A DNA stretch of 55,799 bases from Bacteroidota bacterium (GCA_013288945.1 JABDAZ010000018.1:1-55799); one strand, 5' to 3'. Numbered from the stretch's first letter, positions 47,163-55,799 are shown. The notes: generated by a model not told the origin, from the letters alone. Numbers and translations: made by a program.

Positions 47163-47729
47163 ATGAAAGATAAAGATGAAAAATTTTCAGACGAACAATC
47201 AACTTCTCAAAACCAGGATTTTAATATTAATACCGACGAAAATATGTCGGGAAGTATAAACCTGGATAATGATCTTGAAGCAGAAGTTGAAAAATTGCAG
47301 GAAGAAGTGCAGGCGCAAAAAGATAGATATTTACGCCTTTTTGCCGATTTCGATAATTTAAAAAAACGCACAGCGCGCGAACGGCTCGACCTGATGCAAA
47401 CTGCAGGAAAAGAAATAATCGTTTCGCTGCTTGATGTGCTTGATGATTGTGAACGCGCAGAAAAACAATTGCAGAGTGCCAGTGATATTAACCAGGTAAA
47501 AGAAGGTGTTCAATTGGTTTTTAATAAACTTAAATCTGTTTTGCAAAGCAAAGGCCTTAAAGCAATGGAAAGTTTGAATACAGATTTTGATGTTGAAAAA
47601 CATGAAGCCATTACTGAAATACCTGCGCCCACAGCGGATTTGCAAGGAAAGGTGCTTGATGATGTGCAAAAAGGCTATTACCTGAACGATAAAATTATCC
47701 GCCACGCAAAAGTGGTTGTAGGAAAATAA
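47163..47729 (+). CDS. grpE: Nucleotide exchange factor GrpE
   Basis: GrpE releases ADP from DnaK, resetting the chaperone cycle. The 188-residue protein has an acidic, disordered N-terminus (about 1-35), a long coiled coil (LEAEVEKLQEEVQAQKDRYLRLFADFDNLKKR) and the C-terminal beta domain ending KGYYLNDKIIRHAKVVVGK. The length is normal. It is the first gene of a two-gene operon with dnaJ, 71 bases before it. Confidence 0.97.
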   Translation: MKDKDEKFSDEQSTSQNQDFNINTDENMSGSINLDNDLEAEVEKLQEEVQAQKDRYLRLFADFDNLKKRTARERLDLMQTAGKEIIVSLLDVLDDCERAEKQLQSASDINQVKEGVQLVFNKLKSVLQSKGLKAMESLNTDFDVEKHEAITEIPAPTADLQGKVLDDVQKGYYLNDKIIRHAKVVVGK

Positions 47730-47800
47730 TTGCTGGTTGCTGAAAGGCCGCAATTGCCGAACCAGCATATCATTTACCAGCAATCAGACATTAATAACTT

Positions 47801-48952
47801 ATGAAAAGAGATTACTACGAAATCCTCGGGGTTTCAAAAAGTTCTTCGCAGGATGAAATAAAAAAAGCATACCGCAAAGTTGCTATGCAATTTCACCCGG
47901 ACAGAAATCCCGGCGATAAATCAGCAGAAGAAAAATTTAAAGAAGCGGCAGAATCATACGAGATTTTGAGCGATGCAGATAAACGCGCGCAGTATGACCG
48001 GTATGGGCATGCAGGCGTTAATAATCGCGGTGGTGGCGGGTTTGGCAGTGGAATGAATGCAGAAGATATTTTCAGCCAGTTTGGTGATGCATTTGGTGAA
48101 GATATTTTCGGAAGTTTTTTTGGCGGTGGAAGAAGAAGTGGCGGCACAAAATCAAGAGGCGTTCGCGGAAGTAATTTGCGCGTTAAAATAAAACTGACTT
48201 ACGAAGAAATTGCAAAAGGTGTTCAGAAAAATATTAAGGTAAAAAAATACATCACTTGTGCCACATGTAGTGGAAGCGGCGCGAAAGATAAAGGCAGCGT
48301 GCAAACCTGCGCTACGTGCGGCGGCAGCGGGCAAGTGCGCAAAGTTTCCAATACTTTTTTAGGGCAAATGCAAACCGTTACAACCTGCCCAACTTGTAAT
48401 GGCGAAGGCTCAACTGTAACTGCAAAATGCGCATCCTGCAAAGGTGAAGGCCGCGTTTACGGCGAAGAAACAGTGACCATTGATATTCCCGCTGGTGTGC
48501 AGGATGGCATGCAGCTTAGCGTTGGTGGCCGCGGAAACGCAGGCGAACGTGGCGGCGCGCCGGGCGATTTAATTATATTAATAGAAGAAGAACAACACGA
48601 AGAACTGCACCGCGATGGATTGAACGTTGCGTTTGAATTGCATGTTTCTTTTACAAATGCTGTTTTTGGAACGCAGGTAGAAGTGCCAACAATTGATGGT
48701 AAAGCAAAAATTAAAATTCCACCAGGAACGCAAAGTGGAAAAATATTTAGGTTGAAAGGAAAGGGTTTTCCATCGGTAAACTCTTATGATAAAGGCGACC
48801 AGTTAATTCATGTAAGTGTATGGACGCCGCAACACATTTCTTCGGACGAAAAATCGATGTTGGAAAAATTAAATTACTCGCCAAACTTTCAGCCAAAACC
48901 TGATAAAAGCGATCGCGGATTTTTTGACAGGATTCGGGAAATGTTTAGTTAG
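47801..48952 (+). CDS. dnaJ: Chaperone DnaJ
   Basis: DnaJ delivers unfolded proteins to DnaK and stimulates its ATPase. The 383-residue protein has the J domain with the HPD tripeptide at residues 32-34. A Gly/Phe-rich region (about 75-118) and the zinc domain with four CxxCxGxG repeats (about 153-214, beginning CATCSGSG) follow. Two C-terminal substrate-binding domains complete it. All eight zinc-binding cysteines are visible. It forms an operon with grpE; dnaK is not in the window. Confidence 0.97.
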   Translation: MKRDYYEILGVSKSSSQDEIKKAYRKVAMQFHPDRNPGDKSAEEKFKEAAESYEILSDADKRAQYDRYGHAGVNNRGGGGFGSGMNAEDIFSQFGDAFGEDIFGSFFGGGRRSGGTKSRGVRGSNLRVKIKLTYEEIAKGVQKNIKVKKYITCATCSGSGAKDKGSVQTCATCGGSGQVRKVSNTFLGQMQTVTTCPTCNGEGSTVTAKCASCKGEGRVYGEETVTIDIPAGVQDGMQLSVGGRGNAGERGGAPGDLIILIEEEQHEELHRDGLNVAFELHVSFTNAVFGTQVEVPTIDGKAKIKIPPGTQSGKIFRLKGKGFPSVNSYDKGDQLIHVSVWTPQHISSDEKSMLEKLNYSPNFQPKPDKSDRGFFDRIREMFS

Positions 48953-48978
48953 AAAGTTTTTTTAATGCTAAAAAAAAT

Positions 48979-49030
48979 AGCCGCGGATTTGCAGAATGTA
49001 TATTAATAATCTGCGAATCGGCGGCTTTAT
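48979..49030. terminator. Bidirectional terminator between dnaJ and hpt
   Basis: AGCCGCGGATTTGCAGA (48979-48995) pairs with TCTGCGAATCGGCGGCT (49010-49026), 15 of 17 positions matching, around an AT loop. A/T runs lie on both sides between the convergent genes. Confidence 0.85.
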
Positions 49031-49067
49031 ATTAATAGATTTCTAATCAATTTTTTAATAAAAAAAA

Positions 49068-49604
49068 TCAATCAACTAATTCATAAATCTCTGGGATATT
49101 TCTTCCAAGCCCGCTATAATCTAATCCATAACCAACTACAAATTTATTCGGAATAGAAAACCCTGAATAGTCAACATGAATGTGATGCACTGTGGCAGCG
49201 GGTTTGTGCAAAAGTGCTGCAATCTTTAATGATGCAGGATGTTGATGATGAAGCTGCGGTAAAAATTCATGCAATGTTTTTCCGGTGTCAACAATGTCTT
49301 CAATAATTATAACATGGCGGTTGAATAAATCAGTGTCTAAACCAATTGCTGTTATAACCTGACCTGTAGATTTTGTGCCTTTATAAGAAGCCAATTTTAT
49401 AAAACATATTTCTGCTTCTATAGAAATTTTTTTAAAAAGATCAGAAGCAAAAATAAATGAGCCATTTAAAATAGCAATGAACAAAGGATGTTTTCCTTCA
49501 TAATCTTTATTAATCTGGTTTGCAATTGCGCTTACTTTTTCATCAATAACCGCAGCGCTTAAATAAGGCTGAAATAATTTATCGTGAACCATTATTGTTT
49601 GCAT
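49068..49604 (-). CDS. hpt: Hypoxanthine phosphoribosyltransferase
   Basis: The enzyme salvages hypoxanthine (and usually guanine) to IMP/GMP using phosphoribosyl pyrophosphate. The 178-residue protein has the PRPP-binding loop VIIIEDIVDTGKTL and an upstream SFIFASDLFKKI segment. FVVGYGLDYSGLGRNIPEIYEL is the typical C-terminus of the bacterial Hpt family. It is cytoplasmic. The stop of the glucosaminidase gene upstream is 18 bases away on the same strand, so co-transcription is likely. Confidence 0.95.
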   Translation of the reverse strand: MQTIMVHDKLFQPYLSAAVIDEKVSAIANQINKDYEGKHPLFIAILNGSFIFASDLFKKISIEAEICFIKLASYKGTKSTGQVITAIGLDTDLFNRHVIIIEDIVDTGKTLHEFLPQLHHQHPASLKIAALLHKPAATVHHIHVDYSGFSIPNKFVVGYGLDYSGLGRNIPEIYELVD

Positions 49605-49621
49605 AAGCAGTTATTAATAAT

Positions 49622-50641
49622 TTACTTTTTTGCAAGCGCAGGTTTATTCGGCGCTTCTCGCTGCAAATATAATTTTTCTTCAATCGCAGGCTGGTCGCCG
49701 TTTTTAAGCAAATTCAAATCAAGCAAACTTTCATAACGTATTCCTTCGAGCTGGCAAATGTCATACAACGTTTCACCTTCCTGCACGATATGAAATTCAT
49801 TATTGCCAACTTTTCTTTTGCGTTGCAAATAAAGCAACTGATCTTTTTGCAACACGTCCTGGTTTGTCAAATCATTAAAATCGATCAACCTGCTTAACGG
49901 CATATTGTATTGATTTGCTATGGCCAATAAAGATGTTCCGCTTTTTGCAAAAAAAACCCGCGTGTTATTAATAGTAAATTCTCCCTGCGGATATTGCGGT
50001 GCCGCAGGTAAAGTAACGCCAATTTTTTTTGTGTTTGCAGCCGCAACATTTGTTGTAACTACAGATGATGAAGCTGCATTATTGTTTTCATTATTCACTA
50101 ATCGTTCTTCACTGCGGTTTATTTTTCCGAGAGCGATTAATGTGTATTGTTCCAAATCGTAATCTTCAATAAGCTTTATTAATATTTGCGGATAACGAAT
50201 GTTTGTTGCGTAACCGGCTTTCTTCAATCCATAAGCCCACGATTGATAATCCGTTGGATCAATTTTAAATAAAAAACTATAGCGCGCACTTGCTTTTAAA
50301 AAATCAGAATGATCTCTATATGAATCTTCAGGTTTATCATAACTGCGGAAACATTCGCCGCGTTCATCATCATCATGATAAACCACGGAACCGGTCCATG
50401 TTGCCTTGCATTTTATACCAAAATGATTGTTCGATTTTTTTACCAGTTCGCTTGTACCGGCTTCGGTTTCATGAATTCCCTGCGCAAGTATAATTGACGC
50501 GGGAACGCCACTGCGCTGCATTTCATCAATTGCAATGTCTTTATAAGTATTAATGTAGTTAACAATATCAACTGCATTTTGCGCCTGTAAATTTTTGCTT
50601 AAAAAAAGTACAGAAAATAATATCAGAATTTTTGTCTTCAT
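49622..50641 (-). CDS. Exported N-acetylglucosaminidase (GH73-type) with two LysM domains
   Basis: The 339-residue protein has a signal peptide (about 1-20, ...SKNLQAQ). A glucosaminidase domain follows (YKDIAIDEMQRSGVPASIILAQGIHETEAGTSELV, NNHFGIKC), with the catalytic Glu in HETEAG. After a linker two LysM modules occur (FFAKSGTSLLAIANQYNMPLSRLIDFN and HIVQEGETLYDICQLEGIRYESLLDLN), which bind peptidoglycan. It should cut the glycan strand in the wall, for growth or division. It sits between the O-methyltransferase and hpt genes on the same strand. Confidence 0.93.
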   Translation of the reverse strand: MKTKILILFSVLFLSKNLQAQNAVDIVNYINTYKDIAIDEMQRSGVPASIILAQGIHETEAGTSELVKKSNNHFGIKCKATWTGSVVYHDDDERGECFRSYDKPEDSYRDHSDFLKASARYSFLFKIDPTDYQSWAYGLKKAGYATNIRYPQILIKLIEDYDLEQYTLIALGKINRSEERLVNNENNNAASSSVVTTNVAAANTKKIGVTLPAAPQYPQGEFTINNTRVFFAKSGTSLLAIANQYNMPLSRLIDFNDLTNQDVLQKDQLLYLQRKRKVGNNEFHIVQEGETLYDICQLEGIRYESLLDLNLLKNGDQPAIEEKLYLQREAPNKPALAKK

Positions 50642-50650
50642 TAATACTGT

Positions 50651-51289
50651 TTATTTTTTACGGATTAAAAACAATCCATCACGAACGGTGAGCATTACTT
50701 TTTCTACTGATGGATCATTTTTTACGAGTTCATTAAATGCATTAATAGCGATTGCGTTTTTGCCTTTTATTTTTTCTTCCAACACTTCGCCGTGAAATAA
50801 AACATTGTCAGCAATGATTAATCCGCCGGGTTTTAATTTTGGTAAAACGAGTTTATAATAATCAACATAACCAACTTTATCTGCATCAATAAAAACCAAA
50901 TCCCACACTTCATCAAGTGTTGGAATAATTTCCAATGCATTTCCCAAATGCAAAACTATTTTATCTGTTGCATTTGCGCGTTCAAAATTTTCTTTGGCTG
51001 TTTTTGCATCTTCTTCTCTTAATTCAATCGTATGTAATTTTCCATCTTTTTGTAATCCGTTTGAAAGATAAATTGCACTGTAACCAACAAATGTCCCGAT
51101 TTCCAAAATGCGTTTTGGTTGCAATAAGCAACTGATCATTTCTAAAAATTTTCCTTGTACAAAACTGCTGAGCATGTTTGCATGCGGATGATTTTTGTTG
51201 GTGAATTCATTAATGTCTTTCATCAAATCATTTTCATTTGATGAAAATTTATCAGCATAATACTGCGCTAAAACATTAATAATTTCCAT
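50651..51289 (-). CDS. Class I SAM-dependent O-methyltransferase
   Basis: The 212-residue protein belongs to the small-molecule O-methyltransferase group related to caffeoyl-CoA methyltransferases. The SAM motif is ILEIGTFVGYSAIYLSNG, with FIDADKVGYVDYYKLVLPKLKPGGLIIADNVLFHGEV for metal and substrate contacts, including the DAD and DN positions. It is cytoplasmic and of normal length. The substrate is unknown. The glucosaminidase gene begins 9 bases after its stop. Confidence 0.92.
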   Translation of the reverse strand: MEIINVLAQYYADKFSSNENDLMKDINEFTNKNHPHANMLSSFVQGKFLEMISCLLQPKRILEIGTFVGYSAIYLSNGLQKDGKLHTIELREEDAKTAKENFERANATDKIVLHLGNALEIIPTLDEVWDLVFIDADKVGYVDYYKLVLPKLKPGGLIIADNVLFHGEVLEEKIKGKNAIAINAFNELVKNDPSVEKVMLTVRDGLFLIRKK

Positions 51290-51316
51290 GCATTTTTTTT
51301 ACAAAGATAATAATGT

Positions 51317-51344
51317 AAATGCCACCCGGTACAGAGTGGCATTT
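51317..51344 (-). terminator. Hairpin downstream of the symporter gene
   Basis: AAATGCCAC (51317-51325) and GTGGCATTT (51336-51344) are perfect nine-base arms with a ten-base loop, 30 bases after the symporter stop codon. The following T run on the minus strand is weak. Confidence 0.6.
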
Positions 51345-51377
51345 GTGCAATAATAACGGAATAATATAGTGTTTAGT

Positions 51378-52829
51378 TCACCGCAATTGTTTTTTGGAAA
51401 TGATTAACAACCCGATGAAAGTGAGCATGCCATTGATTAATAAAAGTTCCAAACCAATTTGATAACCATTAAACCATTTAGCAGAATAATCGCTGAGTAC
51501 ATAACAAATTACCGGCGCAGCAATGCTTATTAATAAAACGGAATAACCTTGCCGAACAATTCTTTTTGTAAGAATTCCAAATGCAAATAAACCAAGTAAC
51601 GGGCCATAAGTATAACCTGCAACTTTTAAAATAATATCAATGATGGATTTATTATTAATGGTTTTAAAAATCATCACACAAATAAAAAAGATAATTGCTA
51701 AAGAGATATGAACCGTCATTCTTGTTTGTGTCCGCTTTTTTTCTGTTAATGATTCATTTCTTTTTATTCCTAAAATATCAATGCAAAAAGAAGAAGTCAA
51801 TGCTGTTAATGCACCATCTGCACTTGGAAATAATGCGGAGATTAAACCAATAATAAATAAGATTGAAACCACTGGTGGCAAGTAACTCAGCGCAATGGTC
51901 GGAAATAAATCGTCGCCTTTAATATGTATGTTTCCTGACTGTGCAAACAAGTATAATAACCCGCCAAGAAAAAGAAATAGAAAATTTACAAGCACCAAAA
52001 CAAACGTAAAACTCATCATGTTTTTTTGTGAGTCTTTTAAATTTTTTACGCTGATATTTTTTTGCATCATTTCCTGATCCAAGCCTGTCATACCAACTGT
52101 TATAAATGCGCCCCCGATAATTTGTTTCAACCAAAATCCGCCGCTATTAATATTTGTATTAAAAATTTTTGTGTAACCTTTTGCTTCCAATGCATGCATC
52201 GTATCGCCAAAAGAAAAATGCAAACTGTTCATGATGTAAATCACACACACAATTAATGCGAGCAGCATAAAAGTTGTTTGCAAAGTATCTGTAAATACAA
52301 TTGTTTTTACACCGCCTTCAAACGTGTATAATAAAATCATTAATAAAATAATAAAAGTGGTGAGCCAGAAAGGCACGTGCATATTATTCAAAATAAATAA
52401 TTGGAGCACATTAATAACTAAATACAACCTTGCAGTGGCGCCGAGTGTGCGCGAAATGATAAAAAATAATGAACCTGTTTTGTAAGCAACAATCCCGAAA
52501 CGCTGTTGTAAATAATGATAAATAGAAGTGAGGTTTAAACGATAATATAATGGAAGCAAAACATAACCAACAATAAAGTAGCCAATAAAATATCCAATTA
52601 CTACCTGGAAATATCCGAAATTATCTGCGCCAACTTTTCCCGGAACGCTCACAAAAGTTACGCCTGATAATGAAGTGCCAATCATCCCAAATGCAACAAG
52701 CATCCAGTTGGAATTTCTGTTGCCGATAAAAAAAGAATCGTTGTTGGAGTTGCGCGATGTGCGCCACGCAACTGCGAGCAGCAAAATAAAATATCCGAGT
52801 ACAAACGAAAAAAGCAGGAGCGGGGACAT
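51378..52829 (-). CDS. Sodium:solute symporter family transporter
   Basis: The 483-residue inner-membrane protein has about 13 hydrophobic segments and the SSS-family features: MLVAFGMIGTSLSGVTFVSVPGKVG in the first repeat and AFITVGMTGLDQEMMQKNIS, with conserved Gly/Gln, after the central helices. FPSADGALTALTSSFCIDI is near the sodium-binding region. It uses a sodium gradient to take up a small solute, which may be a sugar, an amino acid or a carboxylate; the sequence does not say which. It stands alone, divergent from the LOG-family gene. Confidence 0.92.
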   Translation of the reverse strand: MSPLLLFSFVLGYFILLLAVAWRTSRNSNNDSFFIGNRNSNWMLVAFGMIGTSLSGVTFVSVPGKVGADNFGYFQVVIGYFIGYFIVGYVLLPLYYRLNLTSIYHYLQQRFGIVAYKTGSLFFIISRTLGATARLYLVINVLQLFILNNMHVPFWLTTFIILLMILLYTFEGGVKTIVFTDTLQTTFMLLALIVCVIYIMNSLHFSFGDTMHALEAKGYTKIFNTNINSGGFWLKQIIGGAFITVGMTGLDQEMMQKNISVKNLKDSQKNMMSFTFVLVLVNFLFLFLGGLLYLFAQSGNIHIKGDDLFPTIALSYLPPVVSILFIIGLISALFPSADGALTALTSSFCIDILGIKRNESLTEKKRTQTRMTVHISLAIIFFICVMIFKTINNKSIIDIILKVAGYTYGPLLGLFAFGILTKRIVRQGYSVLLISIAAPVICYVLSDYSAKWFNGYQIGLELLLINGMLTFIGLLIISKKQLR

Positions 52830-52916
52830 TGTCTTGCGTATTAATGTATATTATTAACGAAAATTAGGAAATGCAATTTTAAATTTTGAATTTTATTTTT
52901 GAATATAACTAATCTT

Positions 52917-53456
52917 ATGAACATAAAATCTGTTGCAGTTTTTTGCGGTTCAAAAAATGGCAATAATCCGTTGTTTAAAAAGCACGCCGCAGAGTTGGGA
53001 AAACTGATTGCCATGCTTCGTTTAAAGCTGGTTTATGGTGGCGGAAATAAAGGATTAATGGGAACTGTTGCAGATGCCGCGCTTGCATACGAAGGCAAAG
53101 TGCTGGGAATAATTCCTGAAATTTTAGTTGGTTGGGAAAGTCAGCACAAAGGCCTTACAGAACTTTCGATTGTGCCTGATATGCACAGCCGGAAAAAATT
53201 AATTTTTGAAAGAAGTGATGCTGCGATTATTCTTCCAGGCGGTTTTGGAACGCTGGATGAATTGTTTGAAATGCTCACCTGGAACCAGTTGAAAATCCAC
53301 GATAAAAAAATTTATATTTTGAATACAGATGGTTTTTATAATCATCTTATAAGTCATATACAACAATTGGAAAAAGAAGGATTTTTGTATGATGCCACGA
53401 ACGAAAGAATTATTTTTTGTAATACACCGATTGAGATTTTTAATAAAATCAGCTAA
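52917..53456 (+). CDS. LOG-family nucleotide phosphoribohydrolase (TIGR00730 type)
   Basis: The ATG at 52917 gives 179 residues; a TTG six codons earlier is also in frame. The protein has the family signatures DMHSRKK and PGGFGTLDE (about residues 106-114), with VYGGGNKGLMG for phosphate binding. Members cleave the N-glycosidic bond of nucleotide monophosphates; plant LOG releases free cytokinins. In bacteria the substrate is often AMP or a cytokinin riboside phosphate. It is cytoplasmic. Its stop is followed by the inverted heptad array. Confidence 0.92.
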   Translation: MNIKSVAVFCGSKNGNNPLFKKHAAELGKLIAMLRLKLVYGGGNKGLMGTVADAALAYEGKVLGIIPEILVGWESQHKGLTELSIVPDMHSRKKLIFERSDAAIILPGGFGTLDELFEMLTWNQLKIHDKKIYILNTDGFYNHLISHIQQLEKEGFLYDATNERIIFCNTPIEIFNKIS

Positions 53457-53460
53457 ACTA

Positions 53461-53540
53461 AATACAAAATTAGAAGTACGAAATAAGAATGAAATAATTC
53501 AAAATTTATTTCGTATTTCGTACCTCTTATTTCATATTTA
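53461..53540. repeat. Inverted heptad array, TACGAAA type, second copy
   Basis: The left arm (53461-53496) contains AGAAGTACGAAATAAGAATG and the right arm (53505-53540) the inverted TTTCGTATTTCGTACCTC. The words and 7-base spacing are the same as at 25457-25580. It fills exactly the gap between two convergent stop codons, so it likely serves as a bidirectional terminator, whatever its origin. Confidence 0.65.
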
Positions 53541-54191
53541 TTATCTCGATGGATGCAAATAAATATCGAAGCCAGCTTTAATAACAGGAACAATGGTATT
53601 TGCGCTGTTATTATAAAATTCTCTGTATGGCGAACCGTAGTTTGACAATGCATCAAACATAACAGCAAGATAAAAATTACTTCTACCACGTATGCGTTGC
53701 CCGTAACCAACACCAAGCAATAAACTTGAGGCACCCAAATTTAAAGAAGATGATAATCCTGAGTTCATATCTTTTGCGCTTAAATGCGTCCAGTTATATT
53801 CAGGTTCCACCTGGAAAAAAATAGGCACCCTTATTGGAAAAGGATATACCCTACCAAAAGCTCCTGTTCCATAAGTAAAACTTCTTTGCCTGATATTATA
53901 ATTATAATCAGGATCAGCGCGTTCAGAATTGTAATTTAGATTTACGAGCAAACCTACGTCCACCCAACGGTTTAATGAATAACCAATTTCAGGTGCGCCA
54001 CCAACATTAAAATCATATCCATCGTAGCCAAGGTTTAAACTTCCGCCGAGAAAAAGATTTTGTTTTTTAAAACCATCACCGCTTGTTCCGTCATCATCAG
54101 TATACGTATTTGGCTGATACGGACGGTGCTGCGCTGATGCCTGCAATGCAACCATAAAAAAGCAAATTGTTATAACCATTATTCTTTTCAT
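53541..54191 (-). CDS. Hypothetical outer-membrane-type beta-barrel protein
   Basis: The 216-residue protein has a signal peptide (MKRIMVITICFFMVALQASAQ). The mature part has alternating aromatic and polar residues in repeated strands (NLFLGGSLNLGYDGYDFNVGGAPEIGYSL, VPIFFQVEPEYNW, ASSLLLGVGYGQRI, AVMFDALSN), which suggests an 8-10 strand membrane barrel. I do not recognise a named family. It lies 29 bases downstream of the GlcD-type gene on the same strand and could be in its operon, but nothing links their functions. Confidence 0.7.
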   Translation of the reverse strand: MKRIMVITICFFMVALQASAQHRPYQPNTYTDDDGTSGDGFKKQNLFLGGSLNLGYDGYDFNVGGAPEIGYSLNRWVDVGLLVNLNYNSERADPDYNYNIRQRSFTYGTGAFGRVYPFPIRVPIFFQVEPEYNWTHLSAKDMNSGLSSSLNLGASSLLLGVGYGQRIRGRSNFYLAVMFDALSNYGSPYREFYNNSANTIVPVIKAGFDIYLHPSR

Positions 54192-54220
54192 AATCTTCTT
54201 TTATAAATCAAAATTAATTG

Positions 54221-55639
54221 TTAGTGTGTGTCGAATATTTTTCCAGCATTTAAAATATTGTTAGGATCGAATGCTTGTTTTATTTCGCGCATTAATCTTA
54301 TTTGTGTTTCGTCAAATACAATGTTCATATAACTTTTTTGTATTAACCCAATTCCATGTTCGCCGCTGATTGTTCCACCAAGTTTGTGGACTAATTGAAA
54401 TAATGCACGCAACGCTTCTATCATTAATGGATCTTCCAAACTGTTTTCAACGCCTTCTTTTTTTATTCTTATATGTAAATTTCCGTCGCCTGCGTGGCCA
54501 TAGCAAACTGCTTTAAAATTATATTTCAATCCCAATTGTTTTACGCCGCGTATTAATGCGGGCAATGATGCGCGCGGAACAACCGTGTCTTCTTCAATTG
54601 TATATCCATCCAGTTTTACAATTTCTGCAACGCGTCTTCTTAACTTCCACAATTCATCTTTTTGTTGCGCATTATCTGCGAAAAAAATTTCACCAGCATC
54701 AAAGCCTTCGAGCAAATTTGCAATCGATTCCATATCGCTCATTAATACATCCTGGTTGTTTCCATCCACTTCAATTATTAAATGCGCTTCAATATCATCA
54801 TTAATAACAACTGTTGAACTTTGTACAACACGTGCTGTAATTTTTAATGCATCAATCTCCACAAGTTCCAGCGCGCTTGGCGTAAAACCCGCGCGGAATA
54901 TGGCACTCACGGCCTCACCCGCTTTTTCAAGCGATTTGAAAGGCACCAGCATTAATAAATCATATTTTGGTAAAGGGATTAATTTTAAAACAATTTTTGT
55001 TACAAATCCCAACGTGCCTTCGCTGCCAACTATTAATTGTGTAAGATTATAACCTGTTGAATTTTTTAACACATTTGCGCCAGTCCAAATTATTTCACCG
55101 GTTGGTAAAACGATTTCCAAATTCAACACATAATCTTTTACCACGCCATATTTTACAGCCTTTGGGCCACCACTATTTTCAGCAATATTTCCACCAATAA
55201 AACAAGAACCGCGGCTGCTTGGATCGGGCGGATAAAATAATCCTTTTTCTTTTACAGCATTTTGCAATACTTCTGTAATAACTCCGGGCTCTGTAATTAT
55301 TTGTAAATTTTCTTCATCAATTTTAAGAATAGAATTCATTCTTTCAGTTGATATTAATACGCCACCTAAATGTGGTAATGCGCCGCCGCTTAAACCAGTT
55401 CCTGCACCGCGCGGCGTAACAGGAATTTTATGTTGATTACAAATTTTCATGATCGCGCTTATCTCTTCTGCAGTGCGCGGTTTTAAAACTATTTCTGGTA
55501 AATAAAATAATTTTTCAGTTTCATCATGCGCATAATGTTTCATTGATCCTTCATCAGCAAAAACATATGCTTCACCCAAAATTTTTTTGAATTGATTTAT
55601 TTGTTCTGCCGAAAGAATATTTTCTGAAACACTTACCAT
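54221..55639 (-). CDS. FAD-binding oxidoreductase, glycolate oxidase GlcD-type
   Basis: The 472-residue protein has an N-terminal FAD-binding type 4 (PCMH) domain with PVTPRGAGTGLSGGALP, GSCFIGGNIAENSGGPKAVKYG and GSEGTLGFVTKI. The C-terminal FAD-linked oxidase domain has CYGHAGDGNLHIRI and GTISGEHGIGL, with its metal and substrate residues. It should oxidise a 2-hydroxy acid such as D-lactate or glycolate, passing electrons to a quinone or another carrier. No GlcE or GlcF iron-sulfur gene is adjacent. The right edge beyond 55640 is AT-rich and holds no gene I can support. Confidence 0.92.
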   Translation of the reverse strand: MVSVSENILSAEQINQFKKILGEAYVFADEGSMKHYAHDETEKLFYLPEIVLKPRTAEEISAIMKICNQHKIPVTPRGAGTGLSGGALPHLGGVLISTERMNSILKIDEENLQIITEPGVITEVLQNAVKEKGLFYPPDPSSRGSCFIGGNIAENSGGPKAVKYGVVKDYVLNLEIVLPTGEIIWTGANVLKNSTGYNLTQLIVGSEGTLGFVTKIVLKLIPLPKYDLLMLVPFKSLEKAGEAVSAIFRAGFTPSALELVEIDALKITARVVQSSTVVINDDIEAHLIIEVDGNNQDVLMSDMESIANLLEGFDAGEIFFADNAQQKDELWKLRRRVAEIVKLDGYTIEEDTVVPRASLPALIRGVKQLGLKYNFKAVCYGHAGDGNLHIRIKKEGVENSLEDPLMIEALRALFQLVHKLGGTISGEHGIGLIQKSYMNIVFDETQIRLMREIKQAFDPNNILNAGKIFDTH

Positions 55640-55799
55640 GTTTGTTTTTTTGCAAAATTCAGTTAAACAAACGACTTATTATTTATTAATAAATCATTTT
55701 GTTTTTGATTAACAATGATTAATGTTTTTTAAAAAGATTAGCAGGAAAAATTAATGCGAAGTGTAAAGATTATTGTTTGAAATCAGGGCACCACGATTG

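Noticed and set aside
55640..55799. Possible start of another gene at the right edge
   Set aside because: No convincing open frame, RNA or motif can be read in the last 160 bases.

Overview
This window reads as chromosomal DNA of a low-GC member of the Bacteroidota, most likely from the Chitinophagaceae or a near relative (the family is an inference). The signs are a PorP/SprF protein beside a giant PKD-repeat protein with a type B type IX secretion (T9SS) C-terminus, a second protein with a type A T9SS C-terminus, MG2/TonB-plug surface proteins, lipoproteins with short SSC/AAC-type lipoboxes, and Bacteroidetes-type promoters (TTG, 19-20 bp, TAnnTTTG) in front of grpE and rpsT. Shine-Dalgarno sequences are mostly absent. 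I see no rRNA, tRNA, CRISPR array, prophage or transposase gene.

Layout. 1-2.7 kb (minus): DNA end-processing cluster of an ATP-dependent DNA ligase (cut by the left edge), its metallo-beta-lactamase exonuclease partner and a small four-cysteine DUF2256 protein. 3.1-6.9 kb: a periplasmic-binding-fold protein, GMP synthase and a DUF2807 lipoprotein. 6.9-14.9 kb: penicillin-binding protein 1C diverging from a thioester alpha-2-macroglobulin. 15-20.7 kb (minus): family 20 glycosidase, hybrid histidine kinase, M14 peptidase, ribosomal protein S20. 20.9-26.8 kb (plus): 2-oxoglutarate dehydrogenase E1 and E2, then an RsmB-type RNA methyltransferase. 26.8-34 kb: a lipoprotein, mnmA, ssb, a glycosyltransferase, an L,D-transpeptidase-like protein, a sugar isomerase-like lipoprotein and a decayed ParE toxin with its antitoxin. 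34-44.6 kb: MG2/TonB-plug protein, M32 carboxypeptidase, lipocalin-like lipoprotein and the T9SS cargo plus PorP pair. 44.7-55.6 kb: peroxiredoxin, minimal T9SS protein, RlmI-like methyltransferase, grpE-dnaJ, hpt, a LysM glucosaminidase, an O-methyltransferase, a sodium:solute symporter, a LOG-family protein, a small outer-membrane-type protein and a GlcD-type oxidase.

The gene content is mainly housekeeping plus cell-envelope functions. The unusual material lies between the genes. (1) Several intergenic spaces hold degenerate arrays with a 7-bp period. Each array uses different heptad words, and many are arranged as facing inverted arms; one carries nine exact copies of GTTATTG. (2) Two full and one partial copy of a roughly 255-265 bp non-coding element with long inverted ends sharing the core GGCGTCGCAC are present, one of them inside the odhA-odhB gap. 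(3) The palindromic hexamer ATTAAT is strongly over-represented in intergenic DNA and in several reading frames of genes, resembling the HIP1 situation of cyanobacteria, but it is near background in the large T9SS cargo gene. All counts were made by hand and need computation.
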